A stretch of DNA of 64,000 nucleotides from Bacteroidota bacterium (GTDB taxonomy: Bacteria; Bacteroidota; Bacteroidia; Bacteroidales; DTGW01), in assembly GCA_029572965.1 (NCBI GenBank), contig JAKPQD010000383.1, positions 124,001-188,000 on the forward strand, in the 5' to 3' direction. Each line of letters starts with the position of its first letter. Position 1 is the stretch's first letter. Below the pieces are notes generated by a model, which was not told the DNA's origin, ran no database searches, and saw only the letters and a list, made by a program, of their open reading frames with translations. Made by a program: the position numbers and the translations under genes. Positions 32,082 through 40,226 of this stretch are shown here, one piece after another.

Positions 32082-32089
32082 TACCTTTG
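32082..32089 (+). promoter_or_regulatory. -7 promoter box (TACCTTTG) of the crcB operon
   Basis: This is an exact match to the Bacteroidota TAnnTTTG box, with transcription expected a few bases before the aptamer. The identical octamer precedes the second fluoride riboswitch at 41597. Confidence 0.75.
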
Positions 32090-32091
32090 GT

Positions 32092-32145
32092 GTCTGGCTA
32101 TGGGGTTAGCCTCGAACCGCCTTAAATAAGCTGATAACTCCTGTA
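32092..32145 (+). ncRNA. fluoride riboswitch (crcB motif) upstream of crcB
   Basis: Conserved blocks of the crcB RNA are visible in order: GGCTATGGGGTTAGCC (32096-32111), AACCGCC (32115-32121) and GCTGATAACTCCT (32130-32142). This aptamer binds fluoride with Mg2+ and switches on downstream genes. It lies 37 bases upstream of crcB, its classic target. Match by eye is strong; the expression platform is not obvious. Confidence 0.9.
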
Positions 32146-32181
32146 TGACTTTATTGTTTAACCTTAAAGTATGCAGGATAT

Positions 32182-32559
32182 ATGATAAAAATACTTTTGT
32201 TTATTGGTTCGGGGAGTTTCCTGGGGGGCATCTCACGTTTTCTTACTTCACGTTTTATTCAAAATACCTTTATTGCGTCTTTTCCTTACGGAACATTTGT
32301 TGTCAACATTCTTGGCTGCTTTCTTATTGGGTTGTTTTATGGCATTTCAGAACGGGGCAACGCGATGTCTTCAGAGTTGCGCATGTTCCTGACGGTTGGC
32401 TTTTGTGGCGGGTTTACTACATTTTCGACTTTTGCCAACGAGAATGTTGCGCTGCTTCGCGATGGTAATATTTTCTATTTTGCTTTATATACAAGCCTGA
32501 GTGTTTTTATTGGCATTTTGGCCACTTATTTGGGAAACCTAATCACTAAAATAATATAA
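32182..32559 (+). CDS. crcB: fluoride ion channel CrcB/Fluc
   Basis: This 125-residue protein has four membrane helices. Family hallmarks are [11 protein letters not shown] (the GGxxR motif), [13 protein letters not shown] with the pore Asn, and [15 protein letters not shown] with the phenylalanine-box Phe residues. It forms a dual-topology dimer that lets F- leave the cytoplasm. It is directly controlled by the fluoride riboswitch just upstream. It is the first gene of a long operon, with DUF190 starting 2 bases later. Confidence 0.96.
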   Translation: MIKILLFIGSGSFLGGISRFLTSRFIQNTFIASFPYGTFVVNILGCFLIGLFYGISERGNAMSSELRMFLTVGFCGGFTTFSTFANENVALLRDGNIFYFALYTSLSVFIGILATYLGNLITKII

Positions 32560-32561
32560 CC

Positions 32562-32930
32562 ATGGAAATAAAAGGAGAAGCCAAATTATTGCGGATTTTT
32601 ATCAGTAATACCGACAAATTCAAACATAACTTACTGTACGAAATGGTTGTTTTTGCAGCCAAACGATATGGACTGGCAGGGGCTACCGTGCTGAAAGGGG
32701 TGATGGGCTACGGGTCAAGCAGCGTGGTGCGTTCTATTAAATTTTGGGAATTTACCGAAAAACTCCCGGTGGTAATTGAGATAGTTGACGAATCGGAAAA
32801 GATTGAAAAGTTTGCCGAGAAAATACTCCCCTGGTTTGAAAAGCTGCGTTATGGTTGTATGATAACTATGGAAAAAGCAAACATAGTCCTTTACAAACAA
32901 GGCGAAAAGAAAAGTTTTTTTAAATGGTAA
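32562..32930 (+). CDS. DUF190 family protein
   Basis: The 122-residue protein is a single DUF190 domain (GII-like fold): LRIFISNTDKFKHNLLYEMV, YGLAGATVLKGVMGYGS and a C-terminal stretch with KLPVVIEIVDESEKIEKF. DUF190 genes are frequent partners of crcB. It starts 2 bases after crcB. A regulatory or accessory role for the fluoride channel is inferred from this linkage. The mechanism is unknown. Confidence 0.92.
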   Translation: MEIKGEAKLLRIFISNTDKFKHNLLYEMVVFAAKRYGLAGATVLKGVMGYGSSSVVRSIKFWEFTEKLPVVIEIVDESEKIEKFAEKILPWFEKLRYGCMITMEKANIVLYKQGEKKSFFKW

Positions 32931-32942
32931 AAATTACGTGTT

Positions 32943-34130
32943 ATGGATAACATTTGGTTAATTGCAGCAATGTGGATGGGCATGGCTTTAGTGGCCAGCT
33001 TAATATCTATCCGTGTAGGTATTTCTGTTGCCCTTATCGAGATATTGGTAGGTGTCATAGCCGGAAATTTTTTAGGCATCCACCAAACTACCCAATGGAT
33101 AGATTTTTTGGCCATGCTGGGTAGTGGTGTTCTAACCTTTTTGGCGGGCGCTGAAATTGACCCGGCTTCACTAAAAGCAAACTTAAAAGCCAGTCTTGCT
33201 ATTGGCATATTGTCTTTTGTTGTTCCATTTGCCAGTGTTTGGCTCATTGCACAGTATGTTTTTGGCTGGGGGATACACCAGGCCCAGATTGCCGGGATAG
33301 CATTATCTACTACATCTGTTGCCGTTGTATATGCAGTTATGATTGAAAAAAAGCTTGGCGATACATCCATGGGCAAAATGATACTCGCAGCCTGTTTTAT
33401 TACCGATTTTGGGACAGTGCTTGCCCTGGGCGTTTTGTTTGCCAATTTCAACCTTTGGATGGTGGCTTTTGTTGTTGTAATGTGCGTTATGCTTTGGTTT
33501 ATGCCACGATGGACAAAATACCTTATAGGACATTTGGGTACAAATAAAGTAAGCCAGCCTGAGGTGAAATTTATCCTGCTCGTGTTGTTCTTTTTGGGAG
33601 GTTTGGCCACCACAGCAAAGAGCGAAGCTGTGCTTCCGGCTTATTTAATAGGCTTAGTTGTGGCCGGGGTATTTGTGCGCGACAAAACCTTGGTTGACCG
33701 TATGCGTACCATTGCCTTTACCATTTTTACCCCGTTTTACTTTATGAAAGCCGGCTTGTACGTTTCGCTGCCATTAATATGGGTTTCGCTGGGCATTATT
33801 ACATTGTTCCTGGTTATTAAAATAGTTACCAAATTTATTGGGGTATATCCGTTGGCAAGGTCGTTCCAGATGCGCAAAAAAGAATCTTCTTATACCACAC
33901 TGCTGATGGCCACCGGCCTTACCTTTGGCACCATATCGGCATTGTTTGGGCTAAACAACCACCTTATTGACCAAAAACAATACACCATCCTGGTTACAGT
34001 AGTAATTCTTAGCGCCATAATACCTACACTCATAGCACAAAAATTCTTTCAACCCGAAATACATACCATGATAGCCTGGGGCAGGCTTAGAAGAATGAGT
34101 AAGAAAAACATAACAAAAAGGAGGAAATAA
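32943..34130 (+). CDS. cation:proton antiporter (CPA2/NapA-KefB type)
   Basis: This 395-residue inner-membrane protein has 11-12 helices of the Na+/H+ exchanger family. It shows ISIRVGISVALIEILVGVIA near the N-terminus, FLAGAEIDP, GIALSTTSVAVVYAVMIE and ITDFGTVLALGVLF with the paired acidic region, and FTPFYFMKAGLYV. It lacks the C-terminal RCK domain of KefB/C. Na+/H+ antiporters are known members of fluoride-riboswitch regulons and probably counter the cytoplasmic acidification caused by HF entry. It starts 12 bases after DUF190. Confidence 0.9.
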   Translation: MDNIWLIAAMWMGMALVASLISIRVGISVALIEILVGVIAGNFLGIHQTTQWIDFLAMLGSGVLTFLAGAEIDPASLKANLKASLAIGILSFVVPFASVWLIAQYVFGWGIHQAQIAGIALSTTSVAVVYAVMIEKKLGDTSMGKMILAACFITDFGTVLALGVLFANFNLWMVAFVVVMCVMLWFMPRWTKYLIGHLGTNKVSQPEVKFILLVLFFLGGLATTAKSEAVLPAYLIGLVVAGVFVRDKTLVDRMRTIAFTIFTPFYFMKAGLYVSLPLIWVSLGIITLFLVIKIVTKFIGVYPLARSFQMRKKESSYTTLLMATGLTFGTISALFGLNNHLIDQKQYTILVTVVILSAIIPTLIAQKFFQPEIHTMIAWGRLRRMSKKNITKRRK

Positions 34131-34132
34131 CC

Positions 34133-34558
34133 ATGTACAAACACATTTTAGTAGCTTACGACGGTTCCGAAGGGGCCAAAACAGCATTGAACAATTCATT
34201 GGCATTTGCCAAGGCCATGAAAGCAAAGTTGACAGCTTTATGGATTGGGGGGTACAGGGCCTACTATCACGAAACTGTGGCCGAAATTGACGAAGAATCG
34301 AAAGCCATTGACAGCTTTTCGGCCAAGTTGAAAAAGGACCTCCACAATATATCAAAAAGTGAAGGCATTGAAATAGAATATGCCCATTTGCAAGGCAACC
34401 CGGCAAAATTGATAGTTGAGTATGCCGAAAAAAACCATGTTGACTTGATAGTGATGGGCTGTAAAGGCCACTCAGGCTTGTGGGGCAACGATTTGGGGCA
34501 TGTTACAGACAAAGTAAGCGAAAATGCCAAATGCAACGTGCTAATAGCCCGAAAATAG
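34133..34558 (+). CDS. universal stress protein UspA family
   Basis: This is a 141-residue single Usp domain. It starts YKHILVAYDGSEGAKTALNN. The ATP-binding loop is MGCKGHSGLWGNDLGHVTDK (GxxG-9x-G-S/T type, here G-H-V-T). It starts 2 bases after the antiporter. UspA genes are a recurrent part of fluoride-inducible operons. ATP binding is likely; the signalling role is unknown. Confidence 0.92.
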   Translation: MYKHILVAYDGSEGAKTALNNSLAFAKAMKAKLTALWIGGYRAYYHETVAEIDEESKAIDSFSAKLKKDLHNISKSEGIEIEYAHLQGNPAKLIVEYAEKNHVDLIVMGCKGHSGLWGNDLGHVTDKVSENAKCNVLIARK

Positions 34559-34569
34559 ACACTGACTTT

Positions 34570-35037
34570 ATGGAAATAGAAAGAAAATTTATTGTCGATA
34601 TAGAAAACTGGCAGAATATTGCTAAAGGGAAAGGTGAAAGGATAATACAGGGCTATTTGTATAGTAGTATTGACAAGACAATCCGTGTAAGGGTAATGGG
34701 TGATAATGGGTTTATCACCATTAAAGGAAAAACGGTCAATATATCGAGAGAAGAGTACGAATACCCAATCCCTGCCAATGAAGCTGCCGAAATTATCAAC
34801 AAGTTAGCCGATGGCGTAATTGAAAAAAAACGCTATACCATCACATACAAAAGCAAAACCTGGGAGGTGGACGAATTTCTTGGGGACAACGAAGGGCTTA
34901 TTGTGGCCGAAATAGAATTGGATTCTGAAGGCGAACAATTTGAACTGCCCCAATGGGTTGGCAAGGAAGTATCTGATGATGCAAGGTATTATAATTCCAA
35001 CCTGTTGAAATCCCCTTTTAAATTGTGGAAAAAATAA
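34570..35037 (+). CDS. CYTH-domain protein (triphosphate tunnel fold)
   Basis: It is 155 residues from the ATG at 34570. The CYTH signature MEIERKF (E-x-E-x-K) is at the N-terminus and basic/acidic tunnel strands follow: KTIRVRVMGDNG, FITIKGKTV, EEYEYPIP, KKRYTIT and VDEFLGDNEGLIVAEIEL. CYTH proteins act on triphosphates with Mg2+ or Mn2+, including inorganic tripolyphosphate, thiamine triphosphate and, in class IV, ATP to cAMP. The substrate is not readable here. It lies 11 bases after uspA in the fluoride operon. Confidence 0.9.
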   Translation: MEIERKFIVDIENWQNIAKGKGERIIQGYLYSSIDKTIRVRVMGDNGFITIKGKTVNISREEYEYPIPANEAAEIINKLADGVIEKKRYTITYKSKTWEVDEFLGDNEGLIVAEIELDSEGEQFELPQWVGKEVSDDARYYNSNLLKSPFKLWKK

Positions 35038-35058
35038 TTTTTATAAAAAGTATTATTG

Positions 35059-36300
35059 ATGATTTTGAATAAGTACCAGTGTGGGCTGGATTTTGGGACC
35101 TCTAACACGGCTATTGCCATTACAGATATTCATACACGTAAAAGTATTTTTATAGAAAATGACAGCTCAGTGTTGCATTTTAAAAACACGAACGATTATG
35201 TATATTCGGTTGGAAAAGCAGCTATCAATGAATATGTTAGTTCAGATATGAGCGGCCGCCTTTTAAAATCGATAAAAACATTGTTAAAACAGAAAAACTT
35301 TATACATACTTTTATTTTTGGCAAAAGGTTTACACCTGATGAACTGGCTGCTTTAATTATTAAACATTTCAAACAGCAAGCCGAAAAGGCTATAGGTCAC
35401 GAAATTGAACAAGTGGTACTTGGCCGTCCGGTTGTTTTTTCTGAAGACCCCGAAAAAGAAGAAATAGCTGTCAAAAGACTGCTTAAAGCTGCTTCCAATG
35501 CAGGTTTTAAAGACGTAAAGCTTCTTTACGAGCCTATAGCTGCAGCATTCTCTTATGAAAGCTCCTTGACTCAGCACGAGAGGGTTTTGGTAGCAGACTT
35601 TGGAGGGGGCACTTCCGACTTTACCATCATGGAACTTGGCCCCGACCGGATAAACGCTGAAGACCGCAAGGGAGATATAATTGCAAACGGAGGGCTTTAT
35701 ATTGGCGGCGATATGTTCGACTCCCAGACTATGTGGCATAAACTAACCCCGTTGCTGGGCAGAGGGGTCAAATATGCTTCATACAACAAAGAGCTTGACG
35801 TGCCTACCACCATTCACCACGAGCTCAAAAAATGGGAACGCTCATTTCTTCTCAAAGAAACCAAGCTCCGTAGGGACTTAAACAACTATTACATATTTTC
35901 TGGCCGCGACAAAAGGCTGGAAGACTTAATGGCGCTTATAGACAACAACCTTGTATATGCCCTTTTTCAACAGATAGAAAAAGCCAAAATTGAACTTTCG
36001 TCAAAAACAGAAACCATGGTAGAGTTTGCCCGCAACATAATCAACATCAGAGAACTTATGACCCTTGAAGAGTTTCGTAACTTTATAAATAACGAAACCA
36101 ATAAAATTGAACACTGCGTTTTATCATTAATGGAGAACGCAAATGTCAAGGCAGCCGATATTGATACAGTATTCCTTACAGGAGGGAGCGCATCTGTGGT
36201 GCCCATCAGAGATATCTTCGAAAAGTTGTTTGGGCCTCATAAAATCCGCATGGGCGACAATTTCAACAGCATTGCTTACGGGCTGTCTTTGAGTAAATAA
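35059..36300 (+). CDS. Hsp70/DnaK-like ATPase (YegD-type)
   Basis: The 413-residue protein is an actin/Hsp70 ATPase fold without the canonical substrate-binding domain. The phosphate-1 loop is CGLDFGTSNTAIAI. A conserved interdomain stretch reads LYEPIAAAFSYE, the phosphate-2 loop is VADFGGGTSDFTI, and the adenosine motif is FLTGGSASVVPIRDIFEK. It resembles E. coli YegD, a shortened Hsp70 homologue. No DnaJ or GrpE partner is in the window. It is an operon member 21 bases after the CYTH gene; a repair role for fluoride-stalled proteins is speculative. Confidence 0.9.
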   Translation: MILNKYQCGLDFGTSNTAIAITDIHTRKSIFIENDSSVLHFKNTNDYVYSVGKAAINEYVSSDMSGRLLKSIKTLLKQKNFIHTFIFGKRFTPDELAALIIKHFKQQAEKAIGHEIEQVVLGRPVVFSEDPEKEEIAVKRLLKAASNAGFKDVKLLYEPIAAAFSYESSLTQHERVLVADFGGGTSDFTIMELGPDRINAEDRKGDIIANGGLYIGGDMFDSQTMWHKLTPLLGRGVKYASYNKELDVPTTIHHELKKWERSFLLKETKLRRDLNNYYIFSGRDKRLEDLMALIDNNLVYALFQQIEKAKIELSSKTETMVEFARNIINIRELMTLEEFRNFINNETNKIEHCVLSLMENANVKAADIDTVFLTGGSASVVPIRDIFEKLFGPHKIRMGDNFNSIAYGLSLSK

Positions 36301-36323
36301 CATCTGCCTTAATTGATTAAAGT

Positions 36324-36794
36324 ATGATAGCGATTGATATTCCCGGATATAAAAAAATAGAGCTGGCACATCTGGTACTCGATTATAACGGGACACTGGC
36401 CATAGACGGCAAGCTTATAGATGGAGTTAAGCAACTCATCGGCCAAATAGGCAGTAAGTTAAACATCTATGTACTGACAGCTGACACTTTTGGCTCTGCT
36501 AAGGGCCAATTGTCAGGCCTAAACTGTTCTATCGAGATATTGGGGCTATCTATGCAGGATATTCAGAAAGAAAAATATACAATTAGCTTAGGCGCTGAAA
36601 ATGTAGTTGCCATTGGCAACGGGGCAAATGATGCCCTCATGCTCAAAAGCAGCGCGCTTAGTATTGCCGTAATACAAAAAGAAGGTGCTTCGGCCAAAAG
36701 CATTATGGCAGCCGATATTGTTTGTTTTAGCATTGTCGATGCCCTCGAACTGTTGTTAAATCCGAAAAGGATTATTGCAACCCTAAGGAGATAA
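36324..36794 (+). CDS. soluble HAD-family protein related to P-type ATPase P-domains
   Basis: The 156-residue HAD fold has motif I HLVLDYNGTLA (D-Y-N-G-T, nucleophile Asp20 with Asn at D+2), a motif II-like LTADT and motif IV VAIGNGANDALMLKSS. This pattern matches the soluble P-type-ATPase-like group rather than classical phosphatases (DxD). It lacks a cap and membrane part. It sits 23 bases after the Hsp70-like gene. Phosphoryl-transfer enzymes of this kind are sensitive to Mg-fluoride complexes, so its induction by fluoride is notable. Confidence 0.85.
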   Translation: MIAIDIPGYKKIELAHLVLDYNGTLAIDGKLIDGVKQLIGQIGSKLNIYVLTADTFGSAKGQLSGLNCSIEILGLSMQDIQKEKYTISLGAENVVAIGNGANDALMLKSSALSIAVIQKEGASAKSIMAADIVCFSIVDALELLLNPKRIIATLRR

Positions 36795-36853
36795 AGTAAG
36801 GGCTATGAGCTTAGGTTGAAAAATGTTGTTTAAACCCCGATGGAGGTATTAAG

Positions 36854-38386
36854 ATGGTTTTTGAAAGCATATTGTTTGCCAGCACTGTCCCGGATGACAG
36901 TTTACATCTTGAAGAGCCAGCATTTATGGTTGATTTGAACATCAACCAGGTGGTAGATACAGCCCTTAAAGGTAAAGAAGAATACAACCTTAAGCCCTAT
37001 TTTTATACCTTGTTGGCAAACACAGAAGATATAAAATACCGCCAGGAGGTAATGCAAGATATTGAACGCCAGGACTTATACAGGTATTTAAAAGCTTTCG
37101 AGGGAGATATGCGCAATATCCGCAAACAGCTTGCCGAAACAGAAAAATTATACTATCAATACCATAAAGAACGGGTGTTTCTGGATATTGTCATCTTTTA
37201 TGGCCAAGCCATGGAATCGTTGGCTAAAAATTTGCCCCATTTGCCCATAAAATCGCGGGGTTTCATTACCTTCTGTAACTACCTCACAAGTTACACAGAA
37301 TCTTTGCAATTTAAAAACCTTCTTGCAGAAGCCAGGGCAATAATACATGAATTATCTTCAATAAAATACAGTGTACATATCAAGGAGCTACGTGTCAGGG
37401 TATTGGATTTTCAGCCGGGTGACGATTATACAGAAGAAGTACAAGCTACTTTTGCAAAATTCAAGCAAGGCGATGTAAAAGATTACAGAAGCGGGCTCTC
37501 ATATCCATTGGGCATGAACCACGTGGAGGCCAAAATCCTGGATGGGGTTGCATATTTGAACCCCGATGCTTTTGCCCGTCTTGATGCATTTTACAAAGGG
37601 AATACCCGTTTTCAGGACGAAACCATTGTCAGGTTCGACCGTGAAGTGCAGTTTTACCTGGCTTACTTCGAGTATATCGAAAATATAAAAAAGGCTGGCC
37701 TGGAGTTTTGCTATCCGCAGGTTTCGGCTGTTGACAAGGAAATTGATGTTACAGCTTGTTTTGACCTGCCTTTGGCCCATAAGCTCGTAAGTGAAAAGAA
37801 AGCCGTAGTGGCCAACGATTTTTACCTCAAAGGCCATGAACGTATTTTGGTCGTTACAGGCCCAAACCAAGGGGGAAAAACAACTTTTGCCCGCACATTT
37901 GGGCAGTTGCACTACCTTGCAGGGCTCGGGCTCCCTGTTCCCGGCAGTAGGGCAAAGCTTTTTCTTTGCAACAATATTTTTACCCATTTCGAAAAGGAAG
38001 AAAATGTACTGAACCTGCGAAGCAAGCTGGAAGACGACCTGGCAAGGCTACATTGGATATTAGGGCATTGCACCCCCGATACAATTGTCATCATGAACGA
38101 AATACTGACCTCTACTACATTACAAGATGGTATTTTTCTGAGCAAAAAGATTATGGAGGATTTGACCAGGCTTGATGTACTTTGTGTTTGGGTAACATTT
38201 ATAGATGAGCTGGCATCGTTCAATGAAAAAACGGTGAGCATGGTTGGCGCAGTAGTTTCGGGCGACCCGTCACAACGCACTTTCAAGTTCTCAAGGATGC
38301 CGGCCAATGGCTTGGCTTATGCAATATCGGTAGCTGAAAAATACCAGCTTACATACAGTGAATTGAAAAAACGCATTATACCTTAA
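36854..38386 (+). CDS. MutS-like ATPase, copy 1 (lacks mismatch-recognition domain)
   Basis: This 510-residue protein has the MutS core and ATPase domains but lacks the N-terminal mismatch-binding domain with the Phe-x-Glu motif. Walker A is VVTGPNQGGKTTFART (canonical GPNMGGKST). The Walker B segment reads IVIMNEILTSTTLQDG, with Asn in place of the conserved Asp. The canonical switch His region (ATHYHEL) is VTFIDEL. It is 4 bases upstream of a second MutS-like gene, and the two may form a heterodimer. MutS genes have been reported under fluoride riboswitches; the function is unknown. Confidence 0.88.
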   Translation: MVFESILFASTVPDDSLHLEEPAFMVDLNINQVVDTALKGKEEYNLKPYFYTLLANTEDIKYRQEVMQDIERQDLYRYLKAFEGDMRNIRKQLAETEKLYYQYHKERVFLDIVIFYGQAMESLAKNLPHLPIKSRGFITFCNYLTSYTESLQFKNLLAEARAIIHELSSIKYSVHIKELRVRVLDFQPGDDYTEEVQATFAKFKQGDVKDYRSGLSYPLGMNHVEAKILDGVAYLNPDAFARLDAFYKGNTRFQDETIVRFDREVQFYLAYFEYIENIKKAGLEFCYPQVSAVDKEIDVTACFDLPLAHKLVSEKKAVVANDFYLKGHERILVVTGPNQGGKTTFARTFGQLHYLAGLGLPVPGSRAKLFLCNNIFTHFEKEENVLNLRSKLEDDLARLHWILGHCTPDTIVIMNEILTSTTLQDGIFLSKKIMEDLTRLDVLCVWVTFIDELASFNEKTVSMVGAVVSGDPSQRTFKFSRMPANGLAYAISVAEKYQLTYSELKKRIIP

Positions 38387-38390
38387 GGCC

Positions 38391-39899
38391 ATGAAAGTTT
38401 TTCTGATGTTCGAAAAAGATAATTTTGAAACCCGGAAGAAACTTCTGCCGAACAGCGCTGCATTGGTTCAAGACTTAGAATTGGGGACATTATTTGCCAC
38501 AATGGCTTCGGGCGATGAATTTATCTACAAAATAGCTAAAGAAGCTCTCCTGTCAGGCACATTCAATGATATTGAAACCATATTATACCGCCAGGACATC
38601 CTGAAAGATAGCATTGAAAACCAACTTGTAGTTAGGGAAATATACAGGTTGTCCACCGAAGCCCTATTGTCAAGGAACGAACATTGGTGGTTTCTTTCAT
38701 CATCACCATCATCGGTACTTTATAGCTCTATTGCTTCCTTGAAAGATTTGCTGGGTTATCTCAAACAATTAAAAGCGCTGGCAGATGAACATGCCTCTCA
38801 TTTTCAATCAAAGGGCTTTTCCAGGTTTTTTGCAATGCTCCAAAAAGAGTTGGATGAAGATTTTATGGCTGAAGCCTGGAAACATATCAAAGAACTTGAG
38901 TTTCACGATGGGGCTTTGTTCAACACCCAACTGGGAAAAGGAAACAAAGGCTACCCTTACCAGCTTTGCAAGCTCCCTCAACAAAAACAAGGATGGGTGC
39001 AAATGCTTTTTCCGCGCAAAAAGCCAGGATACACTTTCAATGTCCATCCACGCGACGAGAGCGGGGCAAGGGCATTGAGGGAAATAAAAGACGAGGGGGT
39101 CAATGTTGTAGCCAATGCCCTTGCACAATCTATGGAACACATTTTCAGCTTTTTCAGTATGTTAAAGACTGAAATAGCCTTCTACACAGGTTGTTTGAAT
39201 TTGCACGGACAGCTTGCCAGCCTGGGGGCTGATTGCTCGTTTCCCCAACCCTTGCCTGGGCACCTTCGAACACACGTTTTTCGCGGCTTGTATGATGTAT
39301 CCCTCGCTTTGGCTATGAAACAAAAGGTAGTGGCCAATGATGCTATAGCCGAAAACAAAAACCTGGTGATAATTACCGGGGCAAACCAGGGAGGCAAATC
39401 TACTTTTTTGCGGAGTATTGGCCTTGCCCAACTGATGATGCAGTGCGGGATGTTTGTACCTGCCGCTTCTTTTTCGGCTAATACCTGTAGCCAGTTGTTT
39501 TCTCATTTCAAAAGAGAAGAAGATTCGGCCATGAACAGCGGAAAACTTGATGAAGAACTAAGCAGGATGAGCAGCATTGCCGACAATTTATCATCACATT
39601 CCATGATCCTCTTTAACGAGTCGTTTGCAGCCACCAACGAAAGAGAAGGCTCCGAAATAGGGAGACAAATAGTAAATGCCTTAATAGAAAAGGGGGTAAA
39701 AGTTTTTTTTGTCACCCATTTGTACGATTTTGCCCAAAGTTTTTACGTTAGAAAGTTAGAAAATGCCTTGTTCCTCAGGGCTGAGAGACAAGCTGACGGG
39801 GCGCGGACCTTTAAGCTGGTCGAAGGGGAACCACTGCAAACCAGCTTTGGAAAGGATTTGTACAACAAGATATTTGACAATCCCGATGCTGGAATATAA
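38391..39899 (+). CDS. MutS-like ATPase, copy 2
   Basis: This 502-residue paralogue of the preceding gene has Walker A IITGANQGGKSTFLRS, Walker B MILFNESFAATNEREG (Asn again in place of Asp) and the retained switch FFVTHLYDF. The N-terminal two thirds are helical with no mismatch-recognition domain. The two copies are only distantly similar, so the duplication is old. It is the last gene of the tightly packed crcB operon. A 327-base gap follows before enolase. Confidence 0.88.
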   Translation: MKVFLMFEKDNFETRKKLLPNSAALVQDLELGTLFATMASGDEFIYKIAKEALLSGTFNDIETILYRQDILKDSIENQLVVREIYRLSTEALLSRNEHWWFLSSSPSSVLYSSIASLKDLLGYLKQLKALADEHASHFQSKGFSRFFAMLQKELDEDFMAEAWKHIKELEFHDGALFNTQLGKGNKGYPYQLCKLPQQKQGWVQMLFPRKKPGYTFNVHPRDESGARALREIKDEGVNVVANALAQSMEHIFSFFSMLKTEIAFYTGCLNLHGQLASLGADCSFPQPLPGHLRTHVFRGLYDVSLALAMKQKVVANDAIAENKNLVIITGANQGGKSTFLRSIGLAQLMMQCGMFVPAASFSANTCSQLFSHFKREEDSAMNSGKLDEELSRMSSIADNLSSHSMILFNESFAATNEREGSEIGRQIVNALIEKGVKVFFVTHLYDFAQSFYVRKLENALFLRAERQADGARTFKLVEGEPLQTSFGKDLYNKIFDNPDAGI

Positions 39900-40226
39900 A
39901 ATTTACCTGCTACTAATAAATCTGCGAAGACACACGCACAAGCTATATTCATCTGCATTTCAGATACTTACATTTCATTTAATGAAATTAAACTAAAGCA
40001 CAAGCCTTAGGCATACAAGAGAAGTTGGTTTAGATAAATAAAATTCAATATTAGGATTAACCTTAGCTGAAATAAATTGTTTATTGATTGGATTCAACAT
40101 TTAGTTGTTATTTAGTTTTAATTCAAAAACATACTGCCATGAAACGAGCATGATTCGTTAAACACAAACAAGGATGAAAATTCATCATGCGAGTTCCATC
40201 CGACCTTATTAAAAAATTATTTACGG
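39900..40226. other. 327-bp gap upstream of enolase
   Basis: It carries repeat copy A at 40139-40206 and otherwise AT-rich sequence. I could not identify a terminator for the MutS operon or a convincing TAnnTTTG box for eno, so it is open whether eno belongs to the fluoride transcript. Confidence 0.5.
40139..40206 (+). repeat. ATGAAAC-rCATG...ATCCG intergenic repeat, copy A
   Basis: It begins ATGAAACGAGCATGATT, has a central ATGAAaaTTCAT palindrome and ends GTTCCATCCGACC. Related copies are B at 43095-43177 and C at 57680-57755. Copy A is the most diverged in the middle. Confidence 0.6.

Noticed and set aside
32145-32468. 107-codon frame overlapping crcB in another frame
   Set aside because: crcB has every Fluc motif and a riboswitch 37 bases upstream; the alternative frame is Cys/Phe/Tyr-rich noise.
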